Shown in pieces: positions 28,577 through 36,897 of a stretch of 64,000 nucleotides of DNA (positions within the stretch are counted from its first letter, which is position 1; each line of letters begins with the position of its first letter). Source of the stretch: Mesorhizobium muleiense (GTDB taxonomy: Bacteria; Pseudomonadota; Alphaproteobacteria; Rhizobiales; Rhizobiaceae); contig NZ_FNEE01000005.1 in NCBI RefSeq assembly GCF_900099905.1, forward strand, positions 248,001 through 312,000, given 5' to 3'. Below the pieces are notes generated by a model. The model was given only the letters and a program-made list of their open reading frames with translations. It had not been told where the DNA came from and ran no database searches. The translations under genes were made by a program, and so were the position numbers.

Positions 28577-29506
28577 ATGGACAGCACGGTGCGTGGCACG
28601 GTCGAAATGACGGCCGCAATGGTGATCCTCGGCACGATCGGATGGTTCGTCGTCATGTCGGGCGAGCCCATCATGGACGTCGTCTTCTGGCGCTGCGCCT
28701 TCGGCGCTATAACGCTGCTGATCATCTGCGCTGCCCTGGGGCTGCTGCGCGGCACGCTGTCACTGCGCATCGTGGCGATTGCGGCCCTTGGCGGCGCGGC
28801 CATCGTCATCAACTGGCTGCTGCTGTTCAGCTCGTTTTCCCGCGCCTCGATCTCGATCGCCACGGCTGTTTACAACACGCAGCCCTTCATGCTGGTCGGC
28901 TTTGGCGCGCTCTTCTTCTCAGAGCGGCTGACCCTGACAAAGCTGGCCTGGCTTGGCATCGCCTTCGCCGGCATGCTGCTGATCGTGCAAGGCTCGCCTG
29001 ATGCCGGCTCCGATGCAGGCCCCAATACAGGCAATGTCGGCACGGATTATTTTATCGGCATCGCGATGGCGCTGGGTGCGGCTTTCTTCTGGGCCGTCGC
29101 CGCCATCGTCACCAAGAAGCTCAAAGGCACGTCGCCGCACCTGATCGCCCTCATCCAGGTCTGCGTCGGCGTCGTCATCCTGGCACCCTTCGCCAACCTT
29201 TCCCACCTTCCCGCCGACGTGTGGAGCTGGAGCATGCTGGCGACGCTTGGCGTCGTCCATACCGGCCTGATGTACATCCTGATGTACGGCGCCATTCAGA
29301 AACTGCCAACCTATCTGCAGGGGTCGCTGTCCTTCATCTACCCTGTGGTCGCGATCCTGGTCGATGTCGTCGCCTTCGGCCACCGGCTGCATCCGGCCCA
29401 GATGGTCGGCGGCGCCGCCATCCTGGTCGCCGCCGCCGGCATGAATCTTGGCTGGACGCTGTGGAAATCGAAAACCCCAGCCGAGAGCACCCAGGCAATC
29501 AAGTGA
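28577..29506 (+). CDS. EamA/DMT family transporter
   Basis: Inner-membrane drug/metabolite transporter of 309 residues with ten helices in two EamA halves (first half MVILGTIGWFVVMSGEPIM...FSERLTLTKLAWLGIAFAGM; second half FFWAVAAIVTKKL...VVAFGHRLHPAQMVGGAAIL). Relatives export amino acids or nucleosides. ATG at 28577 has GAGAGG upstream. The divergent Lrp-type regulator suggests control by an amino acid and export of the same compound. Confidence 0.9.
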   Translation: MDSTVRGTVEMTAAMVILGTIGWFVVMSGEPIMDVVFWRCAFGAITLLIICAALGLLRGTLSLRIVAIAALGGAAIVINWLLLFSSFSRASISIATAVYNTQPFMLVGFGALFFSERLTLTKLAWLGIAFAGMLLIVQGSPDAGSDAGPNTGNVGTDYFIGIAMALGAAFFWAVAAIVTKKLKGTSPHLIALIQVCVGVVILAPFANLSHLPADVWSWSMLATLGVVHTGLMYILMYGAIQKLPTYLQGSLSFIYPVVAILVDVVAFGHRLHPAQMVGGAAILVAAAGMNLGWTLWKSKTPAESTQAIK

Positions 29507-29639
29507 GGCAACAACGTCGCCGTGCGACAATCATGCGCCAATGGTCCTGGCCGCCCGCCTGTTCAAGGCCGGCACTTTGCTCTATGCCGCAATGCAACCA
29601 TCTTCGCCCGGCATAGGCGAAAACCGGGGTCAAAAACCT

Positions 29640-30287
29640 ATGAACGACGCAACGCCTCCAAATCGCTGCCGCATCGTGCTGATCGCGCCGCCCGGCATGC
29701 CGGCTGAGCACATCGGCGCGGCGTTCGAGGGCGGCGACGTCGCCTCGCTGATCCTGCCCGAAAACGACATGGACGAAGCCTCCTTCCAGGCCTTCGCCGA
29801 ACAGATCGTGCCGGCGGCGCAAGCGGCAGGCATCGCTGTCATCATTGCCGGCGACACCCGCATCGCCGGCCGCGTCCAGGCCGATGGCCTTCATGTCGAG
29901 GCCGGCAAGGCCGAACTCGCCGAGACGATCGAGCGTTTCCAGGCAAAAATGATGGTCGGCACCGGCGGCGCCAAGACCCGCGACGATGCGCTGGAACTCG
30001 GCGAACTCAGGCCCGACTACATCTTCTTCGGCCGCTTCGGCTACGACAACAAGCCGGAGCCGCACCCACGCAACCTGTCGCTGGGGCAATGGTGGGCGGA
30101 TGTGATCCAGATCCCTTGCATCGTCATGGCCGGGTCCGACATCACTTCGGTGGAAGCGGTGGCTGCCACCGGCGCCGAATTCGTGGCGCTGTCCAGCGCC
30201 GTCTTTGCCGAGGGCATCGACCCAAAGATGGCAGTCGCCAGCGCCAACGCGCTGCTCGACGAAACCGCGCCGCGTTTCGAGGACTGA
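29640..30287 (+). CDS. ThiE-like (thiamine phosphate synthase fold) protein
   Basis: The 215-residue product fits the TIM-barrel ThiE/TenI fold: VLIAPPG, AAGIAVIIAGDTRIAGRVQ, ADGLHVEAGKAEL, DYIFFGRFGYDNKPEPHPR and PCIVMAGSDI. The thiamine phosphate synthase signatures (GxSxH, GPIFxTxTK, AIGGI) are altered: the second is GRFGYDNK and the last MAGSD. The activity is therefore doubtful and it may be a paralogue with another role. The next gene starts one base after the stop, so both are likely cotranscribed. Confidence 0.75.
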   Translation: MNDATPPNRCRIVLIAPPGMPAEHIGAAFEGGDVASLILPENDMDEASFQAFAEQIVPAAQAAGIAVIIAGDTRIAGRVQADGLHVEAGKAELAETIERFQAKMMVGTGGAKTRDDALELGELRPDYIFFGRFGYDNKPEPHPRNLSLGQWWADVIQIPCIVMAGSDITSVEAVAATGAEFVALSSAVFAEGIDPKMAVASANALLDETAPRFED

Positions 30288-30288
30288 C

Positions 30289-31320
30289 GTGCCCGCGCCG
30301 ACAATCCTTTTCAGTGCTTTGCTTGCGCAGCTCACGGTGCAGGTCGCCGTGGCGGAAACCGTCCCATTGCCGCAACCGAAGCCCGACACCGCTGCAAGCA
30401 CGGACAAGCCGATCGCCACGCCGCTGCCGCAGCCCGCCACCACGGCGCCGCTGCCGTCGGCCGACGCCATCAATCCCGACCGCTTCGGTGCAAAGCCGTC
30501 GGATTCTGCCTATGGCGCCTTCCAGCGCGGCCTTTACAAGACGGCCTACAACCTCGCTCTGGTTCGCGCCCAGAACGGCGATCCGGCGGCGCAGACGTTG
30601 ATCGCCGAGATATTGTCGCGCGGCCTTGGCGTGCCGGTCGACGCGGCGGAGGCGGCCAAGTGGTACGCGCTTGCCGCCGAGCAGGGGATACCGGAATCGC
30701 AGTTCCAATATGCGCTGATGCTGCTCGACGGCCGCTACGTCAAGAAGGACGAGAAAGGGGCTTACGCGCTGATGCAGGCCGCCGCCGAGGCCGGCAACCG
30801 TCTGGCGCAGTTCAATTTCGCGCAGCTGCTGGTGCGGCAGGACCCCGGCGATGCCGGCATCGCAAAGGCCGTGTCCTATTATCAGCGCGCCGCCGCGACC
30901 GGCCTTGCCGACGCGCAATATGCGTTGGCGCAGGTCTATGCCAATGGCGTCGGCGGCAAGCTGCGCGACGATGCCCAGGCGCGCGGCCTGCTGGCGCAGG
31001 CAGCAAGGCAGAACTACGATACGGCGCAGATCGATCTCGCTGCCTGGATGATCGAGGGACGCGGTGGCGCCCGCGACCTGAAGTCCGGCTTCGGCTGGAT
31101 GAAACAGGCCGCCGAGGGCGGCAATGTCGCCGCCCAGAACCGCCTCGCCAAGCTTTACATGGGCGGCATCGGCACCGATCCGGATCCGATCCTTGCCGGC
31201 GCCTGGTACGTCGTCGCACGGCGCGCCGGGCTGATCGATCCGGAGATGGACGATTTTCTGCAGGGCCTGACCGACGACCAGACCAAGCAGTTGCTGCAGA
31301 AGGCCAACCGCCTGCCGTAA
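30289..31320 (+). CDS. Sel1/TPR-like repeat protein, exported
   Basis: The 343-residue product starts with GTG one base after the ThiE-like stop. A hydrophobic signal (ILFSALLAQLTVQVAVAE) is followed by a Pro-rich linker and at least five Sel1-like repeats from about residue 75, with AAKWYALAAEQGIPESQFQYAL, AGIAKAVSYYQRAAATGLADAQYALAQ and GFGWMKQAAEGGNVAAQNRLA as clear units. Sel1 proteins are scaffolds for protein interactions; it probably acts in the periplasm. The partner is unknown. Confidence 0.87.
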   Translation: MPAPTILFSALLAQLTVQVAVAETVPLPQPKPDTAASTDKPIATPLPQPATTAPLPSADAINPDRFGAKPSDSAYGAFQRGLYKTAYNLALVRAQNGDPAAQTLIAEILSRGLGVPVDAAEAAKWYALAAEQGIPESQFQYALMLLDGRYVKKDEKGAYALMQAAAEAGNRLAQFNFAQLLVRQDPGDAGIAKAVSYYQRAAATGLADAQYALAQVYANGVGGKLRDDAQARGLLAQAARQNYDTAQIDLAAWMIEGRGGARDLKSGFGWMKQAAEGGNVAAQNRLAKLYMGGIGTDPDPILAGAWYVVARRAGLIDPEMDDFLQGLTDDQTKQLLQKANRLP

Positions 31321-31373
31321 AGCGTCGCGGACAGTGAATATCGGGCAGCGGATGCTGACGAGGGAATGGCTCC

Positions 31374-31462
31374 GCCTCCCCCACTCCTCTCATGCCACCC
31401 CTTGCCCGCTCCCCCTCTTGCCCACTCCCCCCTCTTGCCCAATCCCTTGCCTCTCCTGGCGA
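31374..31462. repeat. pyrimidine-rich degenerate tandem repeat upstream of efp
   Basis: The plus strand is nearly pure pyrimidine, with repeated CTTGCCCACT/CTTGCCCGCT/CTTGCCCAAT units alternating with CCCCCTC runs. It lies about 60 bases before the efp start. It may be a remnant of a dispersed repeat or affect the efp leader. Confidence 0.5.
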
Positions 31463-31524
31463 TTTGTGGTCTTGGAGGCGCCAAATCGCTTTCGTCGCGA
31501 AATCTCATTCCGGATCACATCATC

Positions 31525-32091
31525 ATGGCCAAGATCAATGGCAACGAAATCCGTCCCGGCAACGTCATCGAGCACGATGGCGGCCTGTGGGTGGCGGTCA
31601 GAACCAACGCTGTCAAACCAGGCAAGGGCGGCGCCTATAACCAGGTCGAGCTGAAGAACCTGATCAACGGCACCAAGCTCAATGAGCGTTTCCGCTCGGC
31701 CGAGACAGTCGAGCAGATCCGACTGGAGATGAAGGATTTCTCCTTCCTCTACGAACAGGGCGAAGCGCTGGTGTTCATGGACACCGAAAGCTACGAGCAG
31801 CTTGAATTGCAAAAGGATTTCGTCGGCGATCGCGCTGCCTTTCTGCAGGACGGCATGATGGTGACGGTCCAGCTCTATGACGAAAGGCCGATCGGCATTT
31901 CGCTGCCCGACCAGGTGACGCTGACGATCACCGAGGCCGACCCGGTGGTGAAGGGCCAGACCGCCGCCTCGTCCTATAAGCCGGCGATGCTGGAAAACGG
32001 CATTCGCGTGCTGGTGCCGCCTTTCATCGGCTCGGGCGAGCGTATCATCGTCGACACCAACGAAATCACTTATGTGCGCCGCGCCGACTAA
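31525..32091 (+). CDS. efp: translation elongation factor P
   Basis: Relieves ribosome stalling at polyproline stretches. The 188-residue product begins [19 protein letters not shown]; the loop with the modifiable residue reads [12 protein letters not shown], with K33 or K36 in the usual place for lysylation by EpmA. The OB-domain end [19 protein letters not shown] and [16 protein letters not shown] complete the three-domain layout. It is followed by a duplicated hairpin repeat and an inositol monophosphatase gene. Confidence 0.97.
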   Translation: MAKINGNEIRPGNVIEHDGGLWVAVRTNAVKPGKGGAYNQVELKNLINGTKLNERFRSAETVEQIRLEMKDFSFLYEQGEALVFMDTESYEQLELQKDFVGDRAAFLQDGMMVTVQLYDERPIGISLPDQVTLTITEADPVVKGQTAASSYKPAMLENGIRVLVPPFIGSGERIIVDTNEITYVRRAD

Positions 32092-32092
32092 G

Positions 32093-32206
32093 GCATGATC
32101 CCAAAAAGTTGCAGACTTTTTTGGACAAGATCATGTCTCAAAGCAAATAGCATCATCCCAAAAAGTTGCAGACTTTTTGGATAAGATCATGCCTCAAGGC
32201 AAATAG
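32093..32206. repeat. two tandem copies of a dispersed hairpin element
   Basis: Copy one (32093-32150) and copy two (32151-32206) share ATCCCAAAAAGTTGCAGACT and end AAGATCATG-N-CTCAA-GCAAATAG. Each folds as CCAAAAAGT/ACTTTTTTGG within an outer CATGATC/GATCATG pair. A relative lies at 50311-50372. The element follows efp directly and may serve as its terminator. Confidence 0.75.
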
Positions 32207-32229
32207 GCGCAGCGGCAGGAAGAAGAGCA

Positions 32230-33030
32230 ATGGCGCGTTCCGCGATCCTCAATGTCATGGTCCAGGCCGCTATGAAGGCCGGCCGCTCGCTGTCGCGGGA
32301 TTTCGGCGAAGTGCAGAACCTGCAGGTCTCGATGAAGGGGCCGGGCGACTATGTCAGCCAGGCCGACCGCAAGGCAGAAGAAATCCTCTTCACCGAGCTG
32401 TCGAAGGCGCGGCCGGGCTATGCCTTCCTGATGGAGGAGCGCGGCCTGATCGAAGGCGACGACAGCCAGCACCGCTGGATCGTCGACCCGCTCGACGGAA
32501 CCACCAATTTCCTGCACGGCATTCCGCTCTTCGCCATCTCGATCGCGCTGGAGCGCCAGGGCCAGATCGTCGCCGGTGTCGTCTACAATCCGGCGATGGA
32601 CGAACTCTACACCGCCGAGCGCGGTGGCGGCGCATTCATGAACGACCGCCGGCTGCGGGTTGCCGGTCGCACCAAGCTGATCGACACGGTGATCGGCTGC
32701 GGCGTGCCGCATCTCGGCCGCGGCCAACATGGCAATTTCCTGATTGAGCTGCGCAACGTGATGGCCGAAGTTTCGGGCGTGCGCCGCCTCGGCTCCGCCT
32801 CGCTCGATCTCGCCTACGTCGCTGCCGGCCGCATGGACGGGTTCTGGGAAACCGGCCTGTCGGCCTGGGACGTCGCCGCCGGCATCCTGCTGATCCGCGA
32901 GGCGGGCGGCTTCATCTCCGACTTCGCCGGCGGGCAGAACATGCTGGATGGCGGCTCGATCGTCGCCGGCAACGAGACCATCCAGCGTGCGCTGTTGAAG
33001 ACCGTCAGGAAGCCGGTGACGCCGCGCTAG
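32230..33030 (+). CDS. suhB: inositol-1-monophosphatase family protein
   Basis: Magnesium-dependent phosphatase of 266 residues. The metal sites are EERG (motif GYAFLMEERG), WIVDPLDGTTNFLHGIP near residue 85, and WETGLSAWDVAAGILLIREAGG near residue 205. It probably dephosphorylates inositol monophosphates or related sugar phosphates; SuhB homologues also act in rRNA antitermination. It lies alone between efp and a hemolysin III gene. Confidence 0.93.
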   Translation: MARSAILNVMVQAAMKAGRSLSRDFGEVQNLQVSMKGPGDYVSQADRKAEEILFTELSKARPGYAFLMEERGLIEGDDSQHRWIVDPLDGTTNFLHGIPLFAISIALERQGQIVAGVVYNPAMDELYTAERGGGAFMNDRRLRVAGRTKLIDTVIGCGVPHLGRGQHGNFLIELRNVMAEVSGVRRLGSASLDLAYVAAGRMDGFWETGLSAWDVAAGILLIREAGGFISDFAGGQNMLDGGSIVAGNETIQRALLKTVRKPVTPR

Positions 33031-33154
33031 ACCATGATCCCCGAAAAAGCATGAACCCGGACTTGGCGCGCTGAACCGCCGCAGTCGCAAAACCGCAACG
33101 AAAGCTTGAAATGCTGTCCGGCATGCGCCCAAATAGGCGGATGCAGGATCATTC

Positions 33155-33862
33155 ATGACGCATATCGGCCCGAAATCCCAGATCGAGATACCCCAGATCG
33201 AAATCCCCTTCATGGGACGCTGGCACTATTCGCGCGCCGAAATGATCGCTGACGGCATCGTCCATGCGGTGGGCATCGTGCTCGCCATTGCTGCTGGCTC
33301 GACGGTGCTGGCGCTGGCTGCCTTCCATACAGGTCCGGGCGAATATATCGCCGCCGCTTTCTACGTGGTTTCGCTGCTCGCCGTGCTGTCGGTGTCGCTG
33401 GCCTATAATCTGTGGCCGGTGTCGTCGCCTGCCAAGTGGATATTGCGGCGCTTCGACCATGCCGCGATCTATCTGCTGATCGCCGCGACCTACACGCCTT
33501 TCCTCGCCCAGCTCGACGGTTCGTCGCTGGCCATCTCGATGATCGTCCTGGTCTGGGCCGCGGCAGCGATCGGCATCGCCATCAAAGTGCTTCTTCCCGG
33601 TCGCTTCGACCGGCTGGCGATCGTCTTCTATCTCGCCATCGGCTGGAGCGGCATCGTTCTGGTCGAGCCGCTCGTCGAGACATTGCCGACGACATCGATC
33701 GCGCTGATCGTCGCCGGCGGCATCGTCTATTCCTGCGGCGTCATCTTCTTCGCCTGGAAGGGCCTGCGCTTCCACAATGCGCTGTGGCACGGCTTTGTCG
33801 TCACCGGCGCCGGCCTGCATCTTGCCGCCATGGTCGACTGCCTGGTCATCAACCGACCCTAA
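33155..33862 (+). CDS. hemolysin III family (PAQR-like, TrhA/YqfA) membrane protein
   Basis: The 235-residue product has seven predicted helices with the family's conserved residues: EMIADGIVHAVGIVLAIA, SLAYNLWPV, RRFDHAAIYLLIAATYTPF and ALWHGFVVTGAGLHLAAM. The conserved Ser/Asp/His set suggests a zinc-dependent membrane hydrolase, as in adiponectin receptors; bacterial homologues affect membrane energetics and lipid balance. A 20-base perfect palindrome lies just downstream. Confidence 0.92.
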   Translation: MTHIGPKSQIEIPQIEIPFMGRWHYSRAEMIADGIVHAVGIVLAIAAGSTVLALAAFHTGPGEYIAAAFYVVSLLAVLSVSLAYNLWPVSSPAKWILRRFDHAAIYLLIAATYTPFLAQLDGSSLAISMIVLVWAAAAIGIAIKVLLPGRFDRLAIVFYLAIGWSGIVLVEPLVETLPTTSIALIVAGGIVYSCGVIFFAWKGLRFHNALWHGFVVTGAGLHLAAMVDCLVINRP

Positions 33863-33873
33863 CGCAATGGTCC

Positions 33874-33893
33874 GCTTGGCAATATTGCCAAGC
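33874..33893. repeat. perfect 20-bp palindrome
   Basis: GCTTGGCAATATTGCCAAGC is its own complement and sits inside weaker outer pairing (AATGG/CCATT). It lies 12 bases after the hemolysin III stop and 90 bases before the MotA-like start. It could be a repressor operator for the membrane-motor pair or a terminator lacking a U-tract. Confidence 0.5.
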
Positions 33894-33944
33894 GCCATTC
33901 AATTTGGTCACAATTGCGTTTAGAGTCGCCGTCAAACGTGAATT

Positions 33945-33965
33945 GGCGGCGGCGGCGGCGGCGGC
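33945..33965. repeat. (GGC)7 microsatellite before the MotA-like gene
   Basis: Seven GGC triplets end about 18 bases before the ATG at 33984, just upstream of the region used for ribosome binding. Slippage here would alter leader length but not the reading frame. Confidence 0.6.
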
Positions 33966-33983
33966 ATCGGAAACGGGGCACGG

Positions 33984-35009
33984 ATGGCTTTACTCAAATC
34001 CTTCGGCATGGGCAGGCGCTCCGACGTGCTGATGTACGATCCGCACAAATTGTCGAGCCCGCAGGTCTTTCTCCTGACCATGGTCATCTTCCTGATGATC
34101 GTCGCTTTCATCGCCGCCATCCTGACCCGTCAGATCTCGACTGCCTTTGCCACCAATCCCGGTCTCAACGGCCTGATCGTCGGCGTGCTTGCGGTCGGCA
34201 TCCTGCTGGCCTTCGCGCAGGTCGGCCGGCTGTTTCGCGAAGTGCGCTGGGTCAACTCTTTTCGGGCCGGCTCCGAAACCACCGAACCGGTGCTGCTGGC
34301 GCCGATGAAGGCGATGATCGGCCGCTCGCCGACGATCGCCTTCTCGACCAGCTCAATGCGCACCATGCTCGATTCGATCGCCACCCGCCTCGACGAAAGC
34401 CGCGACACCTCGCGCTATCTTGTCGGGCTGCTGGTATTCCTTGGTCTGCTTGGCACCTTCTGGGGCCTGCTCAACACGATCGGCTCGATCCGCGAAACCA
34501 TCGATTCGCTCGATCCCGGCACCGGCGATGCCGCCGCCGTGCTCGAATCCCTGAAGGCCGGACTTTCCGCGCCGCTGGCCGGCATGGGCACCGCCTTCTC
34601 GTCCTCGCTGTTCGGCCTGTCCGGTTCCCTGGTGCTCGGCTTCCTCGACCTGCAGGCTGGCCGCGCCCAGACACGCTTCTACACCGAGCTCGAAAACTGG
34701 CTGTCCTCGGTCACCGACCTGTCCTCCGACATCGTCGTCGCCGAACCGCCCAGGGCCGAGTCCTCCGACGAGATCCGCGTCCTGTCGGAAAGACTGCGCA
34801 GCATGCAAGAGAACGGCGGCGGCGCCAATCCGCGTGTCGCCACCGCCATGGCCAACCTTGCCGACGGCATTTCGGGTCTGGTCAAGAACATGCGCTCGGA
34901 GCAGCAGATCATGCGCGACTGGGTCGAGGCCCAGTCGGACGAGCAGAAGGCGATGCGCAACACTCTGGAGAAGATCGCCGACGCCTTGAAGAAGACTGGA
35001 GTCCATTAG
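33984..35009 (+). CDS. MotA/TolQ/ExbB-like inner-membrane protein
   Basis: The 341-residue product has four hydrophobic segments (about 27-51, 61-83, 131-155, 185-212); the last two contain LLGTFWGLLNTIGSI and APLAGMGTAFSSSLFGLSGS, the proton-channel signature of the MotA/TolQ/ExbB superfamily. A charged cytoplasmic tail follows. The next gene encodes a MotB/OmpA-like partner one base after the stop. Together they form a fourth-type ion-driven unit besides TolQR. The pair is a recurring one in Rhizobiales; its cargo is unknown. Confidence 0.85.
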   Translation: MALLKSFGMGRRSDVLMYDPHKLSSPQVFLLTMVIFLMIVAFIAAILTRQISTAFATNPGLNGLIVGVLAVGILLAFAQVGRLFREVRWVNSFRAGSETTEPVLLAPMKAMIGRSPTIAFSTSSMRTMLDSIATRLDESRDTSRYLVGLLVFLGLLGTFWGLLNTIGSIRETIDSLDPGTGDAAAVLESLKAGLSAPLAGMGTAFSSSLFGLSGSLVLGFLDLQAGRAQTRFYTELENWLSSVTDLSSDIVVAEPPRAESSDEIRVLSERLRSMQENGGGANPRVATAMANLADGISGLVKNMRSEQQIMRDWVEAQSDEQKAMRNTLEKIADALKKTGVH

Positions 35010-35010
35010 C

Positions 35011-36042
35011 ATGGCTCTCGCCAGGAGCCGGCGTGCCGATCGCCGTATCGATTACTGGCCGGGCTTCGTCGACGCGCTGTCGACGTTGCTGCTCGCGATC
35101 ATGTTCCTGCTTACCGTCTTCGTGCTGGCGCAGTTCCTGCTCGGCCGCGAAATCTCCGGCAAGGACACGGTGCTCAACCGCCTCAATTCGCAGATCAACG
35201 AACTGACCCAGCTTCTGGCGCTGGAGCGTTCGACAACGCAGGACAAGGAAGATTCGCTCGCCAATTTGCAGGCGTCGCTGTCGGCGTCGGAGGCGGAAAA
35301 GAGCCGGCTCGAGCAATTGCTGGCGCAAGGCGCCGGTGCCGGCGACGCCGCCAACCAGCGGGCCACGGCGCTGTCGGGCGAACTCGACAACCAGCGCCAG
35401 ATCAGCCAGCAGGCACTGAGCCAGGTTGAAATCCTCAACCAGCAGATCTCGGCGCTGCGCAGGCAGATCGGAGCACTCGAAGAAGCGCTCAACGTGTCCG
35501 AAGCGCGCGATCGCGAGTCCAACACCAAGATCGCCGATCTCGGCCGCCGCCTGAACGTCGCGCTGGCGCAACGTGTGCAGGAACTGAACCGCTACCGGTC
35601 CGACTTCTTCGGGCGCCTGCGCGAAATCCTCGCCGACCGCGAGAACATCCGCATCGTCGGCGACCGCTTCGTCTTCCAGTCGGAAGTGCTTTTCCCGACA
35701 GGCTCCGAAGTGATCAACGATGCCGGCAAGGACGAGATGAAGAAGCTCGCCGACGCCATCATCGACCTGCAGAAGGAGATCCCGCCGGAGATCAACTGGG
35801 TGCTGCGCGTCGACGGCCACACCGATGACAAGCCGCTGTCGGGCACCGGCCGCTACCGCGACAATTGGGAATTGTCGACGGCGCGCTCGACCTCGGTGGT
35901 GAAGTTCCTGATCGAAAACGGCGTGCCGGCCAACCGCCTGGTTGCCGCCGGCTTCGGCGAATTCCAGCCGCTCGACCCCGCCGATACCGAAGACGCGCGC
36001 AACAAGAACCGCCGCATCGAGCTGAAACTGACCGAGCGCTGA
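35011..36042 (+). CDS. MotB-like protein with OmpA peptidoglycan-binding domain
   Basis: The 343-residue product has one N-terminal helix (about residues 17-44) with a MotB-type proton aspartate, D20, in WPGFVDALSTLLLAIMFLL. A long periplasmic coiled coil (about 55-190; QINELTQLLALERS, QALSQVEILNQQISALRRQ) leads to a C-terminal OmpA domain with LRVDGHTDDKPL, WELSTARSTSVVKFLI and NKNRRIELKL. The design is a stator that pulls on peptidoglycan or transmits force across the periplasm. It is coupled to the MotA-like gene. Confidence 0.88.
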   Translation: MALARSRRADRRIDYWPGFVDALSTLLLAIMFLLTVFVLAQFLLGREISGKDTVLNRLNSQINELTQLLALERSTTQDKEDSLANLQASLSASEAEKSRLEQLLAQGAGAGDAANQRATALSGELDNQRQISQQALSQVEILNQQISALRRQIGALEEALNVSEARDRESNTKIADLGRRLNVALAQRVQELNRYRSDFFGRLREILADRENIRIVGDRFVFQSEVLFPTGSEVINDAGKDEMKKLADAIIDLQKEIPPEINWVLRVDGHTDDKPLSGTGRYRDNWELSTARSTSVVKFLIENGVPANRLVAAGFGEFQPLDPADTEDARNKNRRIELKLTER

Positions 36043-36078
36043 TCGCCCCGGCTCCAGGCGGCGGCCGCACTTAGGGCG

Positions 36079-36118
36079 GCGATGCAGGCCAGCAAGGCCT
36101 GAAAAGATTACCTTTTTT
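36079..36118 (+). terminator. terminator after the MotA/MotB-like pair
   Basis: CAGGCC and GGCCTG pair around a five-base loop, followed by a run of seven Ts 15 bases later. The distance between stem and U-tract makes it weaker than a classic terminator. Confidence 0.5.
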
Positions 36119-36271
36119 TGATTACACTTTGCCGAGGATCGCTCCTAGCTATGTCATGGGGCCGAGAACCGCCGGCGGTGGAAGCGTCCAATGCGACCCG
36201 ACGGAACCGACGGCCCACGGCCGGAAGGTGGCCCTCCCAATCGCCGCCTCCCCTGTAAAAGGAGACGCAAC

Positions 36272-36685
36272 ATGCGCTCTTTCACTCCCAAGACCCTCAG
36301 GCCCAAAACCCTTAAGACTGCAACGCTCGCCGCACTTCTCGTCACCGTTCCGTTTGCTGGTGCCTACGCCGGCCCGCGTGAGACAGCTTTGATCAACCAG
36401 ATAGAGAGCGTGGATACCGGTATCCAAGCCGCCATGCAGGCGAACAGGATCAAGCCGGACGAGGCACGTGGCTTGCGCACACAGGTCGGTCAACTTGATC
36501 GGGCCGCCCGGAGGGCCGCGCGAGATGGAACGATGCCGGCCACGCGATATCATCAAATGCTGACGCAGCTCGATCATGTGAGCCAGAGGCTGCGGGCTGC
36601 GACCGGCAGCGCCTTCCTCGTCGGCAGCGGCGGCGATGGCGGGTACTATCCGAACGGCTACGGCCCAAACTATCCAAAAGGCTGA
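36272..36685 (+). CDS. small exported helical protein, function unknown
   Basis: The 137-residue product has a signal peptide (TLAALLVTVPFAGAYA, cleavage near 36). A helical core follows (ETALINQIESVDTGIQAAMQ, ARGLRTQVGQLDRAARRAA, HQMLTQLDHVSQRLR), then a Gly/Tyr/Pro-rich tail (GGDGGYYPNGYGPNYPKG). ATG at 36272 has AAAAGGAG eight bases upstream. I do not recognise a named family. It follows the MotA/MotB-like pair on the same strand after a terminator. Confidence 0.7.
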   Translation: MRSFTPKTLRPKTLKTATLAALLVTVPFAGAYAGPRETALINQIESVDTGIQAAMQANRIKPDEARGLRTQVGQLDRAARRAARDGTMPATRYHQMLTQLDHVSQRLRAATGSAFLVGSGGDGGYYPNGYGPNYPKG

Positions 36686-36691
36686 AACCAT

Positions 36692-36883
36692 TCAGTACAG
36701 CTCCACGGGTTTTCGGACGCGCAAAGGACGCGGAAGCAATTTGAGTTGCGCATGGTCCTTTTCCGTCCTTCGGTTTGGGATCATGCGCCGGTTGATCAAA
36801 ACCTGACGCTTGGTGCCGATGCGAAATACCTGTTCCGACCCGTTGCTGACCTCCGGGGTCATAGAACGAATGGTCAGTTTCAT
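36692..36883 (-). CDS. possible small basic protein
   Basis: A 63-residue frame rich in Arg and Lys (INRRMIPNRRTEKDHAQLK) has GAGG about 12 bases before ATG, a poor spacing. No family is recognised. It fills the gap between the exported helical protein and the LysR gene and may be chance. Confidence 0.25.
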   Translation of the reverse strand: MKLTIRSMTPEVSNGSEQVFRIGTKRQVLINRRMIPNRRTEKDHAQLKLLPRPLRVRKPVELY

Positions 36884-36897
36884 TAAAAAACTTGACC

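Noticed and set aside
33984..36042. Zorya-type anti-phage system (ZorAB-like pair)
   Set aside because: The MotA-like and OmpA-like proteins resemble ZorA and ZorB, but no ZorC, ZorD or ZorE gene is near and the flanks are housekeeping genes, so defence is not supported.
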